From: Antilocapra americana
Lineage: Eukaryota; Chordata; Mammalia; Artiodactyla; Antilocapridae
NCBI GenBank assembly: GCA_007570785.1
Contig: ML661885.1
Location: 30,821,232-30,885,231 of the forward strand
Direction of reading: 5' to 3'
Length of the DNA stretch: 64,000 bases
A program made the position numbers and the translations under genes. Numbering within the stretch: position 1 is the first letter of the stretch; each line of letters opens with the position of its first letter. The notes beneath the pieces are model-generated. The model had not been told where the DNA came from. It was given only the letters and a program-made list of their open reading frames with translations, and searched no databases. Shown here in pieces: positions 58,839 through 64,000 of this stretch.

Positions 58839-60391
58839 ACTAAACTTTGAATAAAAAGGCATTAACAGCTGAGAAAATAATTTTAGTAACTTAAAACTCA
58901 TCGTATTACTGTTATTTTGACTTAATTCCTGATTGTATAAGGATGAGTTCTTTGAAAAATTGTGTTCTTTTGATGCATACCTTAAGATTTTCCTATATTT
59001 TATTTTCCTGTATACTCCAATATATTTTCCTTCATTTGTACTCACCCTTCTATAAATGCTTATACTAACATAATATTCTATACTTTAACACTATGCTGCC
59101 TTTTCCCTTCTGAGTTATATCTGTAGAATGATTCTTATCAGTTCATTTTAGGCCGAGAAGATGGAATTAAAAATCTTTCTTTATTAAACTGTTCCTCTTG
59201 CTGGGCTTCAATTAATCTGTCACTTATTCATCAGTATACCTGAAAAGAATATTATACCACTTCCTATGTAATTTAAGTTTCTTGTAACACTGTATTTTTA
59301 AATTCTTTTTACATATCCTTATACTATTTTTGTCATGCATTTTACCTTTATATATGCATATATTTTACCTTTATATATATAAACAAAAGTAAATTATTTT
59401 TCTCTTAGCCAGTTATTTTTTAAAGCTATTAAAAATAGCTTTAAGAAAAAATGAAAATAATTTTATTTTACTTTCACTTAATTCATTCTAGCACACTCTT
59501 ATTTCTTTGTATTAATCCAGGCATATGCTGGCAATGAACATTTAAATTTTGTTAATATGAAGTATTTATTTCCATATTTCTTTATAGGCTTTGTAGTCTC
59601 TAAGCATTTGTGAATTTAATAATAAGCAAATCGCATGTTTTGGATGATACAAAAACTAGAAGTCTTCACTATATGGCAGAACTCCATTTCTGTTTGTTTG
59701 AAGTTAGGGGTAATATTAGATGTAGTCTTGAAGTCTCATCTATATATGAAAGTAAATGATTTGGATTTGTTTGAGACAGTTGAAGAGGGGAGTGAAAGTT
59801 ATTTCAAATATAGAAAAAAGCAGGAATATTCAACAAGTCTAAAAATTGTGATTGAGTGTAGAACTGAAATTGGAAGTGAATTTCCAAGAAAATTGCTTAG
59901 TGGAAATATAGTAGTGTTATAAGTAATCATGTTATAGATATAATAGTAAACAACATATTTTGAGAACTTACTATTGAGACTGCTTGAATATTCTTAAAGC
60001 AATATGGAAATGCAATATAAAACTTTTGCCCTATATTCAAACAATTGCATAAGTACAACAGTTAAAAAGATGCCAGCATGATGCATACTATGTCTGAATT
60101 TAGCAGGCTTGATGCTGTATATCTAGATAAAAGGATCAGATAAAAGGCAGAACTTGGGCCATATATAAGAATAAAAAGTATAAAAATAAGATACTGGAGG
60201 TCCAAGAATTCCAGTAATAATTAAACAGCATATAGAGAAACATCAACACGTGGCTATTTTAAATTGAAAAAATTAAAGAAATATTAGGCTGTGGGTAGTT
60301 TTAGGATGAAGAGCACTTAAAACTTTGGAATACAAATTCGGTTATGAAGTGAATATACATAATATTAGTACTATTTAGAAAAACCACAAGC
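58839..60391. other. Unassigned AT-rich DNA
   Basis: A 23-bp imperfect tandem ('ttttacctttatatat' twice, 59339-59380). The 95-codon + frame at 59635-59922 has no family features. Confidence 0.45.
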
Positions 60392-60575
60392 AGGACTTTG
60401 CAGCTGGCCCAGTGGTTAAGACTTTGCCTTCCAATATAGGGGGTGCCAGCTCGATCCCTGGTTGGGGAGCTAAGATCTCATGTGCTTCACAACCAAAGGA
60501 ACAAAACATAAAACAGAAGCAATATTGTAACAACTTCAATAAAGACTTTAAAAACGGTCCTCATCAAAAAAAAAA
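60392..60575 (+). mobile_element. CHR-2-type SINE
   Basis: 'ggcccagtggttaagacttt' (box A side), 'tcgatccctggttgggg' (box B), 'gctaagatctcatgtgcttc', 'caataaagactttaaaaa' and an A tail. Sense copy of the family seen in reverse at 11276-11386. Confidence 0.9.
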
Positions 60576-60894
60576 CAGAAGAAATGATTAATATTGAATT
60601 ACCAAAACTGAATTATCAATATAAATCTATCATCTGGCATTAAACTTTATATATTTTATCTCTGATTTTCAGAAGACTTTTTATAGTGTCTATGGGAGAG
60701 GATTCAAGCAAAATTGGATTCAACCGAAAACTAGGGTAAAACAAATGTATAGTTATTATGAATTCTTTTTTGCTTCTGTTTTTAATGTGAACTACTAAGT
60801 GCATTTAGTTTGTCCGTTAGCTACCATTAAAGGAATTTTAAAGGTTGACTTTCATAGAGTTCAGATTAAAATACTAAGAATCCATGAGCATATG

Positions 60895-60970
60895 TAAACC
60901 CATGGTGATATCATGACAATGTATGGCAAAAACAATTAAAAAAAAAATAAAATAAATTAAAAAAAAAAAA
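60895..60970 (+). mobile_element. 76-bp L1 3'-end insertion with long target duplication
   Basis: 'taaacccatggtgatatcat' and 'gacaatgtatggcaaaaaca' match the 3' UTR of the L1 at 33153-33709 (in reverse there), followed by an A-rich tail. The host sequence 'aagaatccatgagcatatg' (60876-60894) recurs as 'aagaatccatgagagcatat'+g (60971-60991), differing by a 2-bp insertion. Confidence 0.92.
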
Positions 60971-61311
60971 AAGAATCCATGAGAGCATATGTCCTGGCAT
61001 GTAACAATAGTACGATTTATTATATGTTGTATTTATTGACAACTTACTGCTTTTTACTAGTCTACTCTTTCTACATGCCATTATTTCATTTAATTGTCTT
61101 GAAAACTCTGAGACCTAATATGCCTCTGTGTCATGATGCGATCTTTATCTTAGAAATGGAGGGGAGGGACATTTGTAGATGAGAGCAAATGCCATAAGAC
61201 TTAGACTGGCTTATTCCCTAGATAAAACTTATATAAATTTAAACAAGAGAAGGAGATGAAAGGATCAAAAAAAATTTTTTTTTCAATTTTACCCTAGGCT
61301 TTAGACAATGT

Positions 61312-61497
61312 GGGCTTCCCTCGAAGCTCAGCTGGTAAAGAATCCGCTTGCAATGCGGATCTCTGTTTGATCCCTGGGTTGGAAAGGGCCCGTGGAGAAG
61401 GGAACTGCTACCCATTCCAGTATTCTGGCCTGGAGAATTCCACAGACTATATAGTCCATGAGGGTGCAAAGAGTTGAACACTGCTGAGCAACTTTCA
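61312..61497 (+). mobile_element. Bov-tA SINE
   Basis: Head 'gggcttccctcgaagctcag', box B 'tttgatccctgggttgg', body 'ccagtattctggcctggaga', tail 'acactgctgagcaacttt'. Slightly shortened at the 3' end. Confidence 0.93.
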
Positions 61498-63633
61498 ATT
61501 GGAAAGTGTAGTCTGGACAATCATTGCATGCTTGATATTTTATAGTATGCTTACTTAAATCAAAGGAATATCACTAATCACAATAATGTTCCAGATATAT
61601 GAAAAAATAATATTAATAAAAGCTATATTTGGATGGCATCTTGTCCATAACCTTAGAAATTAAAAGGAGTAAAAGTCACCTCATGAGCAGTAAAATATTT
61701 GACCAGGTCATGTCCAGGAAAATAGACCAAATGTGAAGTGTCTTACAAACATAAGTTTGAAATAAGTGTGAACTTTTAGTGTCTGTCTTTACATTTGAAA
61801 TAATTTAACTGTGTAATGTAATTGTAACCAGATCATTGAAAAAGTTGGACTCCATAGGTATAAACAGAAAATCAGTATTTTCTCTCATGTCTCCTTCAGA
61901 TTTGTTCTGTTAGTGAATTCTTGACTGTCTCATACAATATCTTGAGTAGGTACTCTTCCCACTTTAATAATTTTTATTCTTTCAGGTAATATGAAATAGT
62001 TATATCCCTGTACAATATCAATTATATCAAAGTATCCATGTTTTCCAATAAAATCTCTCCATTGCAATAGTTTAGGGTGACTTCAGTTTGAACATCTTCA
62101 GTGGCAGAGGTTAAGGAGAACTAGCTTACATTATATAGTCTACTTTTTTCTCTGTATACTGCATTAAGCTTTTTCACACCCTAGGAAAATGAAAGAGAGA
62201 GAAGAGATGAAAAAGATCTGATTGAAGTTTAACCTAGTTAAAATCTGGTTTTGATGACCTTTATTGTTAATATGCTAGTTTGGGCTTTCTTTTCATGGGC
62301 TAGTTTTATAAGTCAGTTAAAGATTTCCTACTTAAGTTCCACACCTGCATTTTCCTACAACAGCTGATTTCTTCTCAAGGTGTCTGGTTTGACTCCACCT
62401 TAGCCTCTGGGCTTTTGTTGCTTCCTGCATTTGCGGGTGGCAGAGAGGGCGTCCAAAACTCCCTCTAGTAAGACCACCTGAGGAAGGACTCAGCAGAATT
62501 CCAGGCAAAACTATTAATAGCTCCATTTAGCAAGGGCTTGCATACAGTTCATTTAGAACATTTAATCCTGTCCTATCATAGTTACAAATGCAGCTCTTCT
62601 CTGTTGTAGCTCTGTATTTTTTTCTAACAGCTAAAGCCATCTTCTTACTTTTAGATTATTTTTGAAAAATAGGCAGAAAATCTGTCCGCCCCCCCATTCC
62701 TGTGACACGCACACTCATAAGGTGCAGAACAAGCAGTTTAAGTAGGTCTCTTGAGGATCCTTCACTCATTTAAAGTGAAGATAAAACATTTTCTTCTATA
62801 ACTCTAATGTGGGCTTTCTTGAAGATAGCAGGCTAGGAAAAAACTAAGAAGAATTCATTGTGCTTCATAGCGAAAGTAGATATTGGTGAAGCTGGACATA
62901 TGGCTGTTAAGTCCTGACAATCCTCTTAGTCCTGGTACTCCAGGATAACCTGGGATTCCTAAATTCTAAAAGGTACAGAAGAAGAAAGGGATTCTGAGAT
63001 TGTGTATGCTATAATCAATTCATTTCTCTCCATTTGGGTAGGGGAGAGTGAAAACTATACACCAGAATGAAAAAGGTATAGCCTGACTACTCAAGAAGCT
63101 GAAAAATGTAAAAGAGAAGGCTATCATGAAGTAGGTAGCTGACTTGTCATGATTATCCCTATATTATGCAATATAAGAAATATGGAGAAGGAAACTAGAG
63201 AGTGAAAATAGTTATAACCAACACATCCTCTGCACTTCCCTTCTGTTGAGCAAGGAAACTAACGGTGTTGGTCTGTTACTGTTCTTTAAATAAAATAGTC
63301 ATATTATTGGCAACCTTTCATGATATTTGTTAGAGTATATTTTGTAAGAAAATTGGCTTGATGGGAAGAGATGCTCACTTTTGTGACAGCTTTAAAATAC
63401 ATTTTTATCATTTAGCATTTCTCAAGTTCAGTCTCTATGGGAAGCAATCTATCATAAGGCAGATTTGTCCAACAGGTCCTCTGGACCTTCACAGATTCCT
63501 CCCTCTAGGGTTGATATTTGTGGTGATATGACATAAAGAAAACCATTAAATAAAATAAAAAAGATAAAAAATGCACAAGAAAATAAAATTTATGTCTTTA
63601 TTTTGTATTTTTAGAAACATATAAATCAACCCT
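61498..63633. other. Unassigned DNA
   Basis: No recognised gene or repeat in 2.1 kb. 62330-62530 is somewhat GC-richer and holds a 64-codon minus frame without family features. Confidence 0.45.
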
Positions 63634-63668
63634 AAGGCTTCCCTGGTGGCTCAGAGTGTAAAGCATCA
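63634..63668 (+). mobile_element. Bov-tA head only (3'-deleted SINE)
   Basis: 'aaggcttccctggtggctca' and 'gagtgtaaag' match the first 30-35 bases of Bov-tA, after which unrelated sequence starts. The body and tail are missing. Confidence 0.72.
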
Positions 63669-64000
63669 AAGAAAACTGATCTATTGTTAACAAAACTTAG
63701 AATTACCTTGCTCAGAATTAGTGCTTACAAGGCACATAATGTTTTTGCATTTTACATAATGTTTTTCTATTAAACACTAAGTTTCAGTATTTTTGCCAAA
63801 GATACTTGTTTCTTTTTGTTATTTTTATGTAAATTATGCTGCCAAGTTCGTAGGAGAATATGGTATTAGTATTCTAAGGTCATTCCTACACCACATTTCT
63901 ATTAAGATAAAATAATTATAAATAAACCTCACTTTCTTTGTAGCTATTACTTATCAAATCAACTTCATGGTAAACAGAATATAGCCTTAGATATTAAGTC
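63669..64000. other. Unassigned AT-rich DNA
   Basis: Nothing recognised up to the window end. Confidence 0.45.

Noticed and set aside
59635..59922. 95-codon plus-strand frame
   Set aside because: No family features, no splice or promoter context; likely chance.
1..64000. A previously undescribed multi-gene system
   Set aside because: All longer frames trace to retroelements or are unsupported; the only functional candidate is the CpG island at about 28.4-28.9 kb.

Overview
The window is nuclear DNA of a pecoran ruminant, most likely a bovid. The diagnosis rests on repeats: five BovB (RTE-type LINE) segments, many tRNA-derived Bov-tA SINEs, dimeric BOV-A2, cetartiodactyl CHR-type SINEs, and ruminant L1 3' ends. 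These are laid over ancient mammalian repeats (MIR, MLT1 LTRs, ERVL, old L1, a hAT-like fragment). Base composition is AT-rich. I recognise no intact protein-coding gene: the ORFs are chance frames or pieces, often antisense, of BovB, L1, ERVL and SINEs. I cannot tell the species or chromosome from sequence alone.

Layout. 1-5.3 kb: two 5'-truncated BovB copies on the minus strand, an old L1 scrap and a Bov-tA. 7.56-10.47 kb: a BovB insertion with its 5' half inverted, enclosed by an exact 11-bp target duplication. 10.5-21 kb: mostly unassigned AT-rich DNA with a CHR-2 SINE, MIRs, an L1 3' end and an MLT1 LTR. 21-24.6 kb: packed old repeats (hAT-like, two MLT1, L1) plus a Bov-tA. 27.6-30.9 kb: an old L1, then a small CpG-rich island with divergent splice donors, then a broken ERVL interior on the minus strand. 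30.9-34.4 kb: Bov-tA, two L1 3' ends and a long CHR SINE. 36.5-40.6 kb: polypyrimidine and (AC)n tracts, an MLT1 LTR, and a younger L1 nested in an older L1. 40.8-49.9 kb: the densest SINE area, ending in a BovB reverse-transcriptase fragment that carries a nested Bov-tA and a second BovB 3' end in tandem. 53-55.3 kb: two Bov-tA (one flanked by 50-bp direct repeats), L2/MIR remnants. 56.2 kb: a perfect 28-bp tandem duplication. 56.9-58.0 kb: a solo ERVK-like LTR with a 6-bp target duplication. 58.7-63.7 kb: scattered SINEs and a 76-bp L1 insertion with about 20-bp target duplications.

How it works together. The window reads as intergenic or intronic sequence built by successive retrotransposition, and the nesting gives an order: old L1, MLT1, MIR and ERVL first, then BovB, then ruminant L1, Bov-tA and BOV-A2. 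The main candidate for host function is the CpG island at about 28.43-28.90 kb, which looks like a (possibly bidirectional) promoter with first exons. I found no CRISPR array, tRNA or rRNA gene, or new enzymatic system.
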